Origin: Enterobacter sp. JUb54 | Lineage (GTDB): Bacteria; Pseudomonadota; Gammaproteobacteria; Enterobacterales; Enterobacteriaceae | Length of the DNA: 64,000 nt | Assembly (NCBI RefSeq): GCF_014298075.1 | Contig: NZ_CP060418.1 | Coordinates: 2,046,001 to 2,110,000, forward strand | Direction of reading: 5' to 3' | In this document: piece by piece, positions 10,411 through 19,623 of the stretch | Layout of the letters: each line of letters opens with the position of its first letter | Position numbering within the stretch: position 1 is the first letter of the stretch | Made by a program: the position numbers and the translations under genes | Notes under the pieces: model-generated | Database searches by the model: none | Told to the model about the DNA's origin: nothing | Seen by the model: the letters and a program-made list of their open reading frames with translations, nothing else

Positions 10411-11160
10411 ATGGGACGTTTAGCAGGAAAATATACGCTGATTACCGGGGGCACCAGCGGCATCGGCCTCGCCACCGCGCAGGAATTTATTGCCGAAGGG
10501 GCGCAGGTCGCGGTCACCGGCCGCCAGCATGCGGCGCGCGAACAGGCGCAGGCGCTGCTGGGAGAAAACGCATGGGTTATTGCGGCTGATGCCGGTGACG
10601 CCGCCGGGCAGCGCCAGCTGGCGGAGACCCTGAGCGCACGCTGGCCGCGGCTGGATGCCGTGTTTATCAACGCCGGTGACGTGACCCACGGTAACTTTGG
10701 TGAATGGCGCGAGGAGGAGTGGGATCGGCTGATGAACGTTAACCTCAAAGGGCCGTTCTTCTTACTGCAGGCCTTGCTGCCGCTGCTCGCCAACCCCGCG
10801 TCGGTGATTCTGTGCGGATCGGTCAGCGCCCATATCGGCTTGCCAACCAGCAGCGCTTACGCCGCCAGTAAAGCCGGGCTGCTGTCGCTGGCGCGCACCC
10901 TGTCGGCGGAACTGCTGCCGCGCGGCATTCGCGTGAATGGCCTGAGCCCCGGCCCGGTTCGCACCCCGGCGCTGGATAAGCTGGGCCTCAGCGCTGAGGC
11001 CATGAGCGCCCTGCAGGAGGAGATCAAGAACCTGGTGCCGGTCGGACGCATGGGCACCCCGCAGGAGCTGGCCAAAGCCGCGCTGTACCTGGCATCGGAT
11101 GAGTCCGGCTACGTGGTTGGCAGCGAGCTCCTGGTGGATGGCGGGACGAAAAATCTCTGA
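10411..11160 (+). CDS. SDR-family NAD(P)-dependent oxidoreductase
   Basis: A classical 249-residue short-chain dehydrogenase/reductase. Cofactor loop TGGTSGIG at residues 12-19, NAG near 90, the active-site serine in CGSVSAHIG, YAASK with catalytic Tyr and Lys near 151-155, and the C-terminal VVGSELLVDGG. The TGR after the second beta strand favours NADP. Substrate unknown. It is paired head-to-head with an HxlR regulator and probably responds to the same signal, perhaps a reactive aldehyde or quinone (inference). Confidence 0.9.
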   Translation: MGRLAGKYTLITGGTSGIGLATAQEFIAEGAQVAVTGRQHAAREQAQALLGENAWVIAADAGDAAGQRQLAETLSARWPRLDAVFINAGDVTHGNFGEWREEEWDRLMNVNLKGPFFLLQALLPLLANPASVILCGSVSAHIGLPTSSAYAASKAGLLSLARTLSAELLPRGIRVNGLSPGPVRTPALDKLGLSAEAMSALQEEIKNLVPVGRMGTPQELAKAALYLASDESGYVVGSELLVDGGTKNL

Positions 11161-11180
11161 TCCCGTGACGGCGGCGGGCG

Positions 11181-11405
11181 TTACTCCGGCAGCGGGACCG
11201 CCGCCAGGGTGCAGATAGCTTCATGCTGTCCGCCGCGGCGATCGATCATCACCACTTTGTCGCCGGCTTTTTTGCCTTCACAGGGTTTTAATACCTGGTC
11301 CATAACCCGTTCGCGGGTTTGCTGGTTCTCTGACTCTGCCACAGTGGTAAAGGAGGTCAGGATCAAGGTCAGCCCAAGCAGGCCGACGATAGGTCTATTA
11401 CACAT
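11181..11405 (-). CDS. Small exported protein of unknown function
   Basis: A 74-residue protein with a signal peptide (MCNRPIVGLLGLTLILTS, cleavage probably after TTVA). The mature part is only about 50 residues, has a pair of cysteines (LKPCEGKKAG ... EAICTL) likely to form a disulfide, and ends PLPE. I do not recognise the family. The gene is separated by 20 bases from the SDR stop and is convergent with it. A weakly placed ribosome site (GAGAACAATGC) precedes the start. Confidence 0.6.
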   Translation of the reverse strand: MCNRPIVGLLGLTLILTSFTTVAESENQQTRERVMDQVLKPCEGKKAGDKVVMIDRRGGQHEAICTLAAVPLPE

Positions 11406-11650
11406 GCATTGTTCTCAGATAATTCTCACTCAGGTACAGGGTAACAGCCTGAAGGTCTTACGTCTGTAAAATCAGTTAACGGATTGTTTCTCAGCGAGAA
11501 AATCGGCGGGTTCGCTAGTCACAAAAACCATATCACCCTGATTTACGTCGAATTTATCACTGCAATATGTCACATTTCAGACACATCCTGATGCTATCGT
11601 GGCGGCAAATTTATAGAGTTCATGTTTTCCACTCAAGCCCAGGATCGCTT

Positions 11651-11773
11651 ATGTCCGGTATTATTCTCATTGTTGTCGCGGTCATTTTGCTGGGGGTTGC
11701 GCTTTACAGTCTGGTGTCATACATCAAAGAACGCCGCGCCAGTCAGCTCCCTTTCCATAAAAAGAGAAAGTAG
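11651..11773 (+). CDS. 40-residue single-pass membrane protein
   Basis: Starts MSGIILIVVAVILLGVAL and has one membrane helix (about residues 3-25), then a basic tail (KERRASQLPFHKKRK). This is the usual build of small enterobacterial membrane proteins; no function can be given. AGGA lies 7 bases before ATG 11651. An upstream in-frame ATG at 11567 would add 28 residues not expected to be translated. Confidence 0.6.
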   Translation: MSGIILIVVAVILLGVALYSLVSYIKERRASQLPFHKKRK

Positions 11774-11797
11774 CCCGCTCAGATGGTCACAACGTAC

Positions 11798-11827
11798 AAA
11801 AAAGGCTGGACACCTTAGTGACCAGCC
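11798..11827 (-). terminator. Rho-independent terminator (after puuP, minus strand)
   Basis: Read on the minus strand: GGCTGG-TCAC-TAAG-GTG-T-CCAGCC followed by TTTTTT (the A run at 11798-11803). It lies 43 bases beyond the puuP stop. Confidence 0.8.
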
Positions 11828-11869
11828 TCAGGCACTATGCCGGCTTTGACTTCCGAGCAGCCTGAACGG

Positions 11870-13261
11870 CTACGATTCCCATGCCCGCTCGGCTTTCGCC
11901 GCATCGAATTGCGGCGGCGGCTGACGGAAACGACGGGTTAAATAGGTCAAATACAGCAGCCCCACCGCGCCCCATACCAGCCCCAGCGTTAACGATGTCG
12001 CCTCAAGGTTGATCCACAGCACCGCCACCGTCGCAGCGCCGATCAGCGGCAGAATCAGATAATGCAGGCGATCCTTCCACGTTTTGTTATAGCCCTTGCG
12101 CCGCCAGAAGTGGTTGAACACCGACAGATTAACGAAGGTAAAGGCCACCAGCGCGCCGAAGTTGATCAGCGCCGTCGCGGTCACCAGGTCGAAGAACAGC
12201 GCCGACAGCGCCACTACCCCGACCATCAGCACGTTCAGCGCCGGCGTCCGCCACTTCGGATGCACATAGCCGAAAATACGTTCCGGGAAGACGTTATCCC
12301 GCCCCATAACGTACAGCAGACGCGACACGCTGGCATGCGACGCCAGGCCCGACGCCAGGGTATTCACGAAGGTAGTGCACAGGAAAATTGACTGGAACAG
12401 CTTGCCGCCGACATACAGCGCAATTTCCGGCAGCGCTGCATCCGGGTCCTTAAAGCGGCTGATATCAGGGAAAAAGAGCTGCATAAAGAACGAGGCGACG
12501 ATAAAGATAATCCCGCCGTACACCGCCGTCAGGAAAATCGCTTTCGGGATCGTCCGCGCGGCGTCCGGGGTCTCTTCTGACAGCGTCGTCACCGCGTCAA
12601 AACCAAGGAACGAGAAGCAGACGATCGTCGCCCCGGTAATAATCGGGATCAGATGCGCGTTCTGGCTGATAAACGGCTGCAACGACCATACGGTGCCAAC
12701 CCCTTCCCCTTTGTGCAGCCCCTGCACCACCAGGAAGATAAACACCACCATGATCGCAATCTGCACCAGCACAAACAGAGTATTAAAGTTCGCCACCAGG
12801 TTAACGCTTTTAAGATTCGCCGCCGTCAGAATCACGACAAACCCCACCACCCAGATCCACGGCGGCACTTCCGGGAACAGCGCCGACAGATAGATCTTCG
12901 CCAGTAAGACGTTAATCATCGGTAAGAACAGGTAATCGAGCAGCGATGACCAGCCCACCATAAAGCCGACGTGAGGACTGATCGACTTCTGCGCGTAGGT
13001 GTACGCCGACCCGGCCTCCGGGAACTGCCGCACCAGCTTACCGTAGCTGATCGCGGTAAACAGCACTCCGGCCAGCGCCAGAAGATAGGAAGCGGGCACG
13101 TGGCCGTTGCTGATGCCGGACACAATCCCGAAGGTATCAAATACCGACATCGGGGTGAGATAGGCCAACCCCATTACCACCACTTGCCACAGCTTGAGCG
13201 ACTTGCGCAGGCCGGGTTTGCCGGCGGCAGACGACACATCGAGCGAGGTGTTAGCAACCAT
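11870..13261 (-). CDS. puuP: PuuP, putrescine importer (APC family)
   Basis: A 463-residue amino acid-polyamine permease with about 12 membrane segments, very close to E. coli PuuP throughout. Family motifs are [15 protein letters not shown] near residues 37-51 and [18 protein letters not shown]. It takes up putrescine by proton symport to feed the Puu pathway. Start at 13261, with GGGGGG 6 bases upstream; ATG 13267 is an alternative. It is the distal gene of a leftward puuA-puuP pair, but 354 bases separate them. Confidence 0.93.
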   Translation of the reverse strand: MVANTSLDVSSAAGKPGLRKSLKLWQVVVMGLAYLTPMSVFDTFGIVSGISNGHVPASYLLALAGVLFTAISYGKLVRQFPEAGSAYTYAQKSISPHVGFMVGWSSLLDYLFLPMINVLLAKIYLSALFPEVPPWIWVVGFVVILTAANLKSVNLVANFNTLFVLVQIAIMVVFIFLVVQGLHKGEGVGTVWSLQPFISQNAHLIPIITGATIVCFSFLGFDAVTTLSEETPDAARTIPKAIFLTAVYGGIIFIVASFFMQLFFPDISRFKDPDAALPEIALYVGGKLFQSIFLCTTFVNTLASGLASHASVSRLLYVMGRDNVFPERIFGYVHPKWRTPALNVLMVGVVALSALFFDLVTATALINFGALVAFTFVNLSVFNHFWRRKGYNKTWKDRLHYLILPLIGAATVAVLWINLEATSLTLGLVWGAVGLLYLTYLTRRFRQPPPQFDAAKAERAWES

Positions 13262-13615
13262 GAGCATCCCCCCCCATGCAAACGTTGGTTTGTGCGCACA
13301 ATGATCGGGTGACAAACCTGCTTAACAGGGGGGTAAGGCATAAAAAATCGTTCAGGACAGACCGACGAGCGGCGGTTGATTCGGACATCTTGCGGCCTTC
13401 ATGGCCCCCTTCTCCCTGCGGATATTTGAACATCGGCATCATCTCTTTCCTCGTCACACACTGTGTCGTTAACTGAAGCCCGGTATCGCCTGCGCTCCTT
13501 TACGCGACATCCGGGAAATCGCTGGACTTCCAGCAAAAACGTCCGACCAGGCTCCGCTCAGGCCGTATGATGCAACTTTATCGCTCGACGGTAGCGGCCC
13601 CTTGCGGGGCAACCA
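13262..13615. other. puuA-puuP spacer
   Basis: 354 bases with no supportable gene. It has a GC-rich hairpin GCCCC-TTGC-GGGGC at 13597-13610 just after the puuA stop, without a clear T tract. I see no PuuR-like motif or obvious promoter in it. Confidence 0.4.
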
Positions 13616-15034
13616 TCAGGCGTTTTTCAACATCCACTCAATTTCGGTTTCGGTGATAAGCCGTTCAAACTGCATTAATTCATCATTCTTACAGGCGTGA
13701 TAAACGTGGCAGAAACGCTCACCCAGCCGCGCGCGCAGGCTATCGTTTTGCATAAACTCCCACAGCGCATCGCTTTGACGGATCGGGAACGGCAGCCCTT
13801 CCTGCTCCAGGCCATTGCCTTCCACTTCTTCCTGCAGCGGCAGCGTATTGTCCAGCCCGTGCAATATGCCGGCGAAAATCGCCGCCATCACCAGATACGG
13901 GTTGGCATCCGCTCCCGCCACGCGATACTCCACGCGGTGGTTCTGACGATCGCCGCACGGGATCCGCAGCGCCACGGTGCGGTTGTTATGCCCCCAGGAG
14001 GCCTGAGTCGGGACATACATCCCCGGCTGGAAACGACGCCACGAGTTAACGTTCGGCGCCAACAGCGCCATCGACGACGGCATCAGGTCAATCATCCCGG
14101 CCAGCGCGCGTTTCAACAGCGCAGAATCCTCGCCGTCGGCGTCCGCCAGCACGTTTTCGCCACGGTGGTTTTGCATGCTGATATGGATGTGCATCCCGCT
14201 GCCCGCGTGCTCTTCATAAGGCTTGGCCATAAAAGTGGCATGCATCTTATGCTTCTCGGCCATCAAACGCACGAGGCGTTTTAACGCCAGCGCATCATCG
14301 CAGGCATCGAGCACGTTATCGGTATGGTGCAGGTTGATTTCAAACTGACCCGGTGAGGCTTCGGCCACCGCGCCATCGGCCGGAATCAGCTGCAGCTGGG
14401 CCAGTTCATCGATGTCATTGAGCACGTCAGCGAAGTGGTTGAGGTTGTCCACCGAGTAGACCTGGCTCTGGGTGTTGCGATCGCCGGTGCCCGGCGCGCA
14501 AGGTGGCTGTAGATAGCCTTCGGCATCACGTTTACGATCCAGTAAATAGAACTCCAGCTCTACCGCTACCACGGGGAACAATCCGCGCTGGCGCAACTGC
14601 TGCCAGAGGCGGTTAAGTACGTTCCGCGGCTCAACGTCAAAGGGAGCGCCATCTTCATCCACCATCGTCAGCTGTACCTGAGCGATAGATTGCGGATCGG
14701 CAGCCGACGGGGTTAAGGTCCCCGGCACCGGGATGCAGGAACGATCCGGCTCGCCCATATCCTGGCCAAGACCGGCCTCTTCCACCACATTGCCGAGAAT
14801 ATCCATGGCAAAAACCGACGCCGGGAAGTAGCAGCCTTTTTCCAGTTTGCTCAGGCTCGAGACCGGAATACGTTTGCCACGGAAGCAGCCGTTCAGGTCG
14901 GTCAGCAACACATCGACATACTGCGTCTCGGGATAACGTTCAAGGTAGCGCTTCACCTCATGAGTGAATGCGCTGCCCCGTCTCTCTTCTGACTGCTGAA
15001 CAAAATTCTCAACTTCTACAATATTGGTTTCCAT
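13616..15034 (-). CDS. puuA: PuuA, gamma-glutamylputrescine synthetase
   Basis: A 472-residue glutamine-synthetase-fold ligase (same length as E. coli PuuA) that joins glutamate to putrescine with ATP, the first intracellular step of the Puu pathway. Landmarks: VELEFYLLDR (metal-binding glutamates), GQFEINLHHTDN, HATFMAKPYEEHAGSGMHIH with the ammonium/nucleotide region, and RIPCGDRQNHRVEYR. The start METNIVEVEN at 15034 is chosen over the ATG three bases upstream of the preceding codon by homology. Divergent from puuD across a PuuR-controlled region. Confidence 0.95.
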   Translation of the reverse strand: METNIVEVENFVQQSEERRGSAFTHEVKRYLERYPETQYVDVLLTDLNGCFRGKRIPVSSLSKLEKGCYFPASVFAMDILGNVVEEAGLGQDMGEPDRSCIPVPGTLTPSAADPQSIAQVQLTMVDEDGAPFDVEPRNVLNRLWQQLRQRGLFPVVAVELEFYLLDRKRDAEGYLQPPCAPGTGDRNTQSQVYSVDNLNHFADVLNDIDELAQLQLIPADGAVAEASPGQFEINLHHTDNVLDACDDALALKRLVRLMAEKHKMHATFMAKPYEEHAGSGMHIHISMQNHRGENVLADADGEDSALLKRALAGMIDLMPSSMALLAPNVNSWRRFQPGMYVPTQASWGHNNRTVALRIPCGDRQNHRVEYRVAGADANPYLVMAAIFAGILHGLDNTLPLQEEVEGNGLEQEGLPFPIRQSDALWEFMQNDSLRARLGERFCHVYHACKNDELMQFERLITETEIEWMLKNA

Positions 15035-15082
15035 CATTCACCGCCGTTGTGTTGGTTTCGGACCGCTGGCTATCTTGCCGTT

Positions 15083-15267
15083 AAATATAATGTCCACCAT
15101 TCGAATGTGTATGCAAACAAAATGTTTGTCAAATGTTAAATTAAGTTTGCAAACGGCTATTTGCGCTGCTAGATTGAGAAAATATTGAACGATATGGCCA
15201 TTTGGCACGCTAAACGGTCATTATTTAGTCCACTTTGTGAGGGCGATCATGGAAAATATAATGTACA
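15083..15267. promoter_or_regulatory. PuuR operator-like sites in the puuA-puuD region
   Basis: The E. coli PuuR site is AAAATATAATGAACA. Here AAAATATAATGTACA (15253-15267) matches 14 of 15 bases and TAAATATAATGTCCA (15082-15096) matches 12 of 15; a third, AAAATATTGAACG, starts at 15179. The best copy lies inside the first codons of puuD. These fit repression of both divergent promoters. Confidence 0.7.
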
Positions 15268-16013
15268 GACCAGTTATTGGTGTCGTGATGTGCAGGAACA
15301 GGCTGAAGGGTCACCAGACCCAGACTCTGCAAGAAAAGTACCTGAATGCCATTATTAACGCCGGAGGGTTGCCGATTGCCCTGCCGCACGCGCTGGCCGA
15401 GCCGGAAATGCTTGCCGCGTTGTTACCGAAACTGGATGGCATCTACCTGCCAGGCAGCCCTAGCAATGTGCAGCCGCACCTTTATGGTGAAAACGGCGAT
15501 GAGCCTGACGCCGATCCCGGGCGTGATCTTCTGAGCATGGCATTGATTAACGCCGCGCTCGAAAGGCGCATCCCCATTTTCGCCATCTGCCGTGGGTTAC
15601 AGGAACTGGTTGTCGCCACCGGAGGGACTCTGTATCGTCGTCTTTTCGAGCAGCCGGAGCTCCTTGAGCATCGCGAAGATCCGGAGCTGCCGGTTGAGCA
15701 ACAATATGCCCCCTCTCACGAAGTACTGGTTCAGGAAGGAGGATTACTTTCTCAGTTAATACCGGGCTGCAACACGTTTTGGGTAAACTCGCTACATGGG
15801 CAGGGCGCACGCACCGTAAGCTCACGTCTGCGCGTCGAAGCTCGTTCTTCGGATGGGCTGGCTGAGGCGGTCAGCGTCAATGACCACCCTTTCGCGCTGG
15901 GCGTGCAATGGCACCCAGAATGGAACAGTAGCGAATACGCCCTCTCGCGTTTGTTGTTTGAAGGTTTTATCACCGCCTGTCAGAACCACATGGCTGAAAA
16001 GCAGCGGCTCTGA
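15249..16013 (+). CDS. puuD: PuuD, gamma-glutamyl-GABA hydrolase
   Basis: A 254-residue class I glutamine-amidotransferase-like hydrolase that releases GABA and glutamate from gamma-glutamyl-GABA. The nucleophile is Cys114 in FAICRGLQELVVATGG; the His-Glu pair is in LGVQWHPEWNSS. Length equals E. coli PuuD when the start MENIM at 15249 is used; the upstream ATG at 15237 adds four residues. A PuuR-like operator overlaps codons 2-7. Followed by puuR after 25 bases. Confidence 0.95.
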   Translation: MENIMYRPVIGVVMCRNRLKGHQTQTLQEKYLNAIINAGGLPIALPHALAEPEMLAALLPKLDGIYLPGSPSNVQPHLYGENGDEPDADPGRDLLSMALINAALERRIPIFAICRGLQELVVATGGTLYRRLFEQPELLEHREDPELPVEQQYAPSHEVLVQEGGLLSQLIPGCNTFWVNSLHGQGARTVSSRLRVEARSSDGLAEAVSVNDHPFALGVQWHPEWNSSEYALSRLLFEGFITACQNHMAEKQRL

Positions 16014-16038
16014 CCATTACAGTTAAGGAAATGCAAAT

Positions 16039-16596
16039 ATGAGCGATGACGGCCTGGCGCCAGGAAAACGTCTGTCAGCGATCCGCCAACAGCTGGGTCT
16101 CTCACAACGTCGTGCCGCCGAACTGTCTGGGTTAACACATAGTGCCATCAGCACCATAGAACAGGACAAAGTCAGTCCTGCCATCAGTACGCTGCAAAAG
16201 CTGCTGAAAGTTTATGGGCTGTCGCTCTCGGAATTCTTTTCTGAACCAGAAAAACCTGATGAACCCCAGGTGGTGATTAATCAGGATGACCTTATCGAAA
16301 TCGGCAGTCAGGGGGTTTCGATGAAGCTGGTCCACAATGGAAATCCGAACCGTACGCTGGCGATGATTTTTGAAACTTACCAGCCTGGAACCACGACCGG
16401 GGAGAGGATCAAACATCAGGGTGAGGAAATAGGCACCATACTGGAAGGTGAAGTCGTACTGGAGATGAACGGCCAGTCGTATCATCTGGTGGCTGGACAG
16501 AGCTATGCCATTAATACCGGCATACCGCACAGTTTCAGCAATACCTCGGCAGGCGTCTGCCGAATTATCAGTGCCCATACTCCCACCACATTCTGA
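16039..16596 (+). CDS. puuR: PuuR, putrescine-responsive repressor (Xre + cupin)
   Basis: 185 residues, the same as E. coli PuuR. N-terminal helix-turn-helix (LSQRRAAELSGLTHSAISTIEQDKVSP region, about 20-46) and a C-terminal cupin (GTTTGERIKHQGEEIG, LVAGQSYAINTGIPHSFSN). It represses puuA and puuD and is relieved by putrescine. TAAGGAAA precedes the start. Followed by a hairpin at 16603 and a 256-base gap before puuC. Confidence 0.95.
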   Translation: MSDDGLAPGKRLSAIRQQLGLSQRRAAELSGLTHSAISTIEQDKVSPAISTLQKLLKVYGLSLSEFFSEPEKPDEPQVVINQDDLIEIGSQGVSMKLVHNGNPNRTLAMIFETYQPGTTTGERIKHQGEEIGTILEGEVVLEMNGQSYHLVAGQSYAINTGIPHSFSNTSAGVCRIISAHTPTTF

Positions 16597-16602
16597 TTTT
16601 TT

Positions 16603-16626
16603 AGCCTGAGACTATCTCAGGCTTTC
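16603..16626 (+). terminator. Hairpin after puuR, probable terminator or attenuator
   Basis: Perfect 9-bp arms AGCCTGAGA / TCTCAGGCT with loop CTA, preceded by TTTTTT and followed by TTCTTC. The T tract is weak, so partial read-through into puuC is possible. The rest of the gap to puuC (16627-16852) shows no gene. Confidence 0.6.
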
Positions 16627-16852
16627 TTCAGGCCAGCGCCGTCGGAAGCCTTTTTCCCGCGGCGCGAAGAACACGCAAATATGCTGCTGCGCAACGATTC
16701 TGCTGCGTCGCGCGGCGGCTTATTTCCTGCGGGCCCGACTAATACACAGGCGCGAATAAAACGCGCAATAACGGTATCTGACCCCGGGGACGCCCTGCGC
16801 CCCGCACGGTCCGGCATGCCTACAATTCGATTATGTGATTAAGGAGTCTTAT

Positions 16853-18340
16853 ATGGATTTCAAACATCTGGCCTGGTGGCAGGATAAAGCGAAAAGCATG
16901 GAGATTGAAACGCGGTTATTTATTAATGGCGACTATTGCTCTGCTGTCGATAATACCACGTTTGAAACCATCGACCCCGCCGCACAGCAGACCCTGGCGC
17001 ACGTTGCCCGGGGCAAAAAGGCCGACGTCGAACTCGCCGTGCAGGCCGCCCGTCGCGTGTTCGATCGCGGAGACTGGTCCCAGGCCTCGCCGGCGCAACG
17101 CAAAGCCGTGCTCAACAAGCTGGCGGACCTGATGGAGCTTCATCGTGAAGAGCTGGCGCTGTTGGAAACCCTCGATACCGGGAAGCCGATCCGCCACAGC
17201 CTGCGTGACGATATTCCCGGCGCCGCCCGCGCCATCCGCTGGTACGCCGAAGCCATCGACAAAGTGTATGGCGAAGTGGCCCCCACCGGCGCTAATGAAC
17301 TGGCGATGATCGTCCGCGAACCGGTTGGCGTCATTGCCGCCGTGGTGCCATGGAACTTCCCTCTGCTGCTGGCCTGCTGGAAGCTTGGCCCGGCGCTGGC
17401 AACCGGCAACAGCGTGATCCTCAAACCGTCAGAAAAATCCCCGCTGACCGCCCTGCGTCTGGCCGGACTGGCGAAAGAGGCCGGCCTGCCGGATGGCGTG
17501 CTGAACGTGATCAGCGGCTACGGCCACGAAGCGGGCCAGGCCCTGTCGCTACACCCCGACGTCGAAGTGCTGACCTTTACCGGCTCCACCCGGACCGGCA
17601 AACAGCTGTTAAAAGATGCCGGCGACAGCAACATGAAACGCGTCTGGCTGGAAGCGGGCGGCAAGAGCGCCAACATCGTCTTTGCCGACTGCCCGGACCT
17701 GCAAAAAGCGGTTAACGCCACCGCCGGCGGCATCTTCTACAACCAGGGCCAGGTCTGCATCGCCGGCACCCGTCTGCTGGTCGAAGCGAGCATCGCCGAC
17801 GAGTTCCTGCGCCGCCTGCAGGAGCAGGCGCGCCTCTGGCAGCCGGGCAACCCGCTGGATCCCGAGACCACCATGGGAATGCTGATCGATAACACCCATG
17901 CCGACAGCGTGCACAGCTTCATCCGCGTCGGAGAAAGTCACAGCACCCTGCTGCTGGACGGGCGCAAAAATCCGTGGCCCGCCGCCGTCGGCCCGACGAT
18001 TTTCGTCGACGTTGACCCGACGTCCCCGCTGAGCCGCGAGGAGATTTTTGGCCCGGTATTGGTGGTAACCCGCTTCACCTCGGAAGAGGAAGCCCTGCGC
18101 CTCGCTAATGACAGCGATTACGGCCTGGGCGCCGCGGTCTGGACCCGCGATCTTTCCCGCGCCCACCGGATGAGCCGCCGTCTGAAAGCCGGCTCCGTGT
18201 TTGTGAACAACTATAACGATGGTGACATGACCGTGCCGTTTGGCGGGTATAAGCAGAGCGGCAACGGACGAGATAAGTCGCTGCACGCGCTGGAAAAATT
18301 CACCGAACTGAAAACGATATGGATGACTCTGGAGTCTTAA
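16853..18340 (+). CDS. puuC: PuuC, gamma-glutamyl-gamma-aminobutyraldehyde dehydrogenase
   Basis: A 495-residue NAD(P)-dependent aldehyde dehydrogenase, equal in length to E. coli PuuC. Cofactor motif FTGSTRTGKQL, catalytic Glu in LEAGGKSANIV and catalytic Cys in NQGQVCIAGTR near residue 302. It oxidises the aldehyde made by PuuB to gamma-glutamyl-GABA and accepts other aldehydes. Start MDFKHLAWWQ with AAGGAG upstream; an earlier in-frame ATG at 16835 is less likely. Two bases separate it from puuB. Confidence 0.95.
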   Translation: MDFKHLAWWQDKAKSMEIETRLFINGDYCSAVDNTTFETIDPAAQQTLAHVARGKKADVELAVQAARRVFDRGDWSQASPAQRKAVLNKLADLMELHREELALLETLDTGKPIRHSLRDDIPGAARAIRWYAEAIDKVYGEVAPTGANELAMIVREPVGVIAAVVPWNFPLLLACWKLGPALATGNSVILKPSEKSPLTALRLAGLAKEAGLPDGVLNVISGYGHEAGQALSLHPDVEVLTFTGSTRTGKQLLKDAGDSNMKRVWLEAGGKSANIVFADCPDLQKAVNATAGGIFYNQGQVCIAGTRLLVEASIADEFLRRLQEQARLWQPGNPLDPETTMGMLIDNTHADSVHSFIRVGESHSTLLLDGRKNPWPAAVGPTIFVDVDPTSPLSREEIFGPVLVVTRFTSEEEALRLANDSDYGLGAAVWTRDLSRAHRMSRRLKAGSVFVNNYNDGDMTVPFGGYKQSGNGRDKSLHALEKFTELKTIWMTLES

Positions 18341-18342
18341 TC

Positions 18343-19623
18343 ATGACCGAACATACCACCAGTTATTACGCCGCCAGCGCCAACAGCTACGAACCCTTTC
18401 CGACGCTGAGCGAATCCATCAGCTGCGATGTCTGCGTTATCGGCGGCGGCTATACCGGCCTCTCTTCGGCCCTCCATCTGGCCGAAATGGGCTACGACGT
18501 GGTGCTGCTGGAAAGCGCGCGCATTGGCTTCGGCGCCAGCGGGCGCAACGGCGGCCAGCTGGTCAACTCCTACAGCCGCGATATCGACGTGATTGAAAAA
18601 ACCTACGGCCCCGACGCGGCCCGCATGCTCGGCAGCATGATGTTCGAAGGCGGCAATATTATTCGCGAGCGCATCCAGCGCTACCAGATCCAGTGCGACT
18701 ACCGCCCCGGCGGCCTGTTTGTGGCGATGAACCACAAACAGCTGGAAACCCTGGAAGAGCAGAAAGCGAACTGGGAGCGCTACGGTAATCAGCAGCTGGA
18801 GCTGCTGGACGCCAGCGCCATCCGCCAGGAAGTTAACAGCGACCGCTACACCGGCGCCCTGCTCGACCATAGCGGCGGCCATATTCATCCGCTCAATCTG
18901 GCCATCGGCGAAGCAGATGCCATTCGCCTTAACGGCGGCCGGGTGTACGAGCAGTCACCGGTCACCCGCATCCAGCACACCAGCCCGGCGGTGGTGACCA
19001 CCGCCAAAGGCCAGGTCACCGCCCGCTACGTGATCGTCGCCGGCAACGCCTACCTTGGCGATAAAGTCGAGCCAGAACTGGCCAAACGCAGCATGCCGTG
19101 CGGCACCCAGGTCGTCACCACCGAACCGCTTTCGAAGGAGGTCGCGCGCTCGCTGATCCCGAAAAACTACTGCGTCGAAGATTGTAACTATCTGCTGGAT
19201 TACTACCGCCTGACCGGCGACAACCGCCTGCTATACGGCGGCGGCGTGGTCTACGGCGCCCGTGACCCGGACGACGTCGAGCGCCTGATTATGCCGAAGC
19301 TGCTGAAAACCTTCCCGCAGCTGCAAGGGGTGAAAATCGACTACCGCTGGACCGGCAACTTCCTGCTGACGCTCTCGAGGATGCCGCAGTTTGGCCGCCT
19401 CGATAACAACATCTATTACATGCAGGGCTACAGCGGGCACGGCGTGACCTGTACCCACCTCGCCGGACGGCTGATTTCCGAGCTGCTGCGCGGGGATGCC
19501 GAGCGCTTCGACGCCTTTGCCAACCTGCCGCACTATCCGTTCCCCGGTGGGCGCAGTTTGCGCATTCCGTTTACCGCCATGGGCGCGGCCTACTACAGCC
19601 TGCGCGACCGGCTGGGCGTTTAA
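18343..19623 (+). CDS. puuB: PuuB, gamma-glutamylputrescine oxidase
   Basis: A 426-residue FAD-dependent oxidoreductase (DAO family), matching E. coli PuuB length. The dinucleotide-binding motif CVIGGGYTGLSSALHLAEMG is near residues 36-55, and the C-terminal YMQGYSGHGVTCTHLAGRL is the FAD-closing motif. It oxidises gamma-glutamylputrescine to the aldehyde plus hydrogen peroxide. In E. coli puuE (GABA transaminase) follows; here the next gene is the convergent dmlR, overlapping the puuB stop by 4 bases, so puuE is absent from this locus. Confidence 0.95.
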   Translation: MTEHTTSYYAASANSYEPFPTLSESISCDVCVIGGGYTGLSSALHLAEMGYDVVLLESARIGFGASGRNGGQLVNSYSRDIDVIEKTYGPDAARMLGSMMFEGGNIIRERIQRYQIQCDYRPGGLFVAMNHKQLETLEEQKANWERYGNQQLELLDASAIRQEVNSDRYTGALLDHSGGHIHPLNLAIGEADAIRLNGGRVYEQSPVTRIQHTSPAVVTTAKGQVTARYVIVAGNAYLGDKVEPELAKRSMPCGTQVVTTEPLSKEVARSLIPKNYCVEDCNYLLDYYRLTGDNRLLYGGGVVYGARDPDDVERLIMPKLLKTFPQLQGVKIDYRWTGNFLLTLSRMPQFGRLDNNIYYMQGYSGHGVTCTHLAGRLISELLRGDAERFDAFANLPHYPFPGGRSLRIPFTAMGAAYYSLRDRLGV

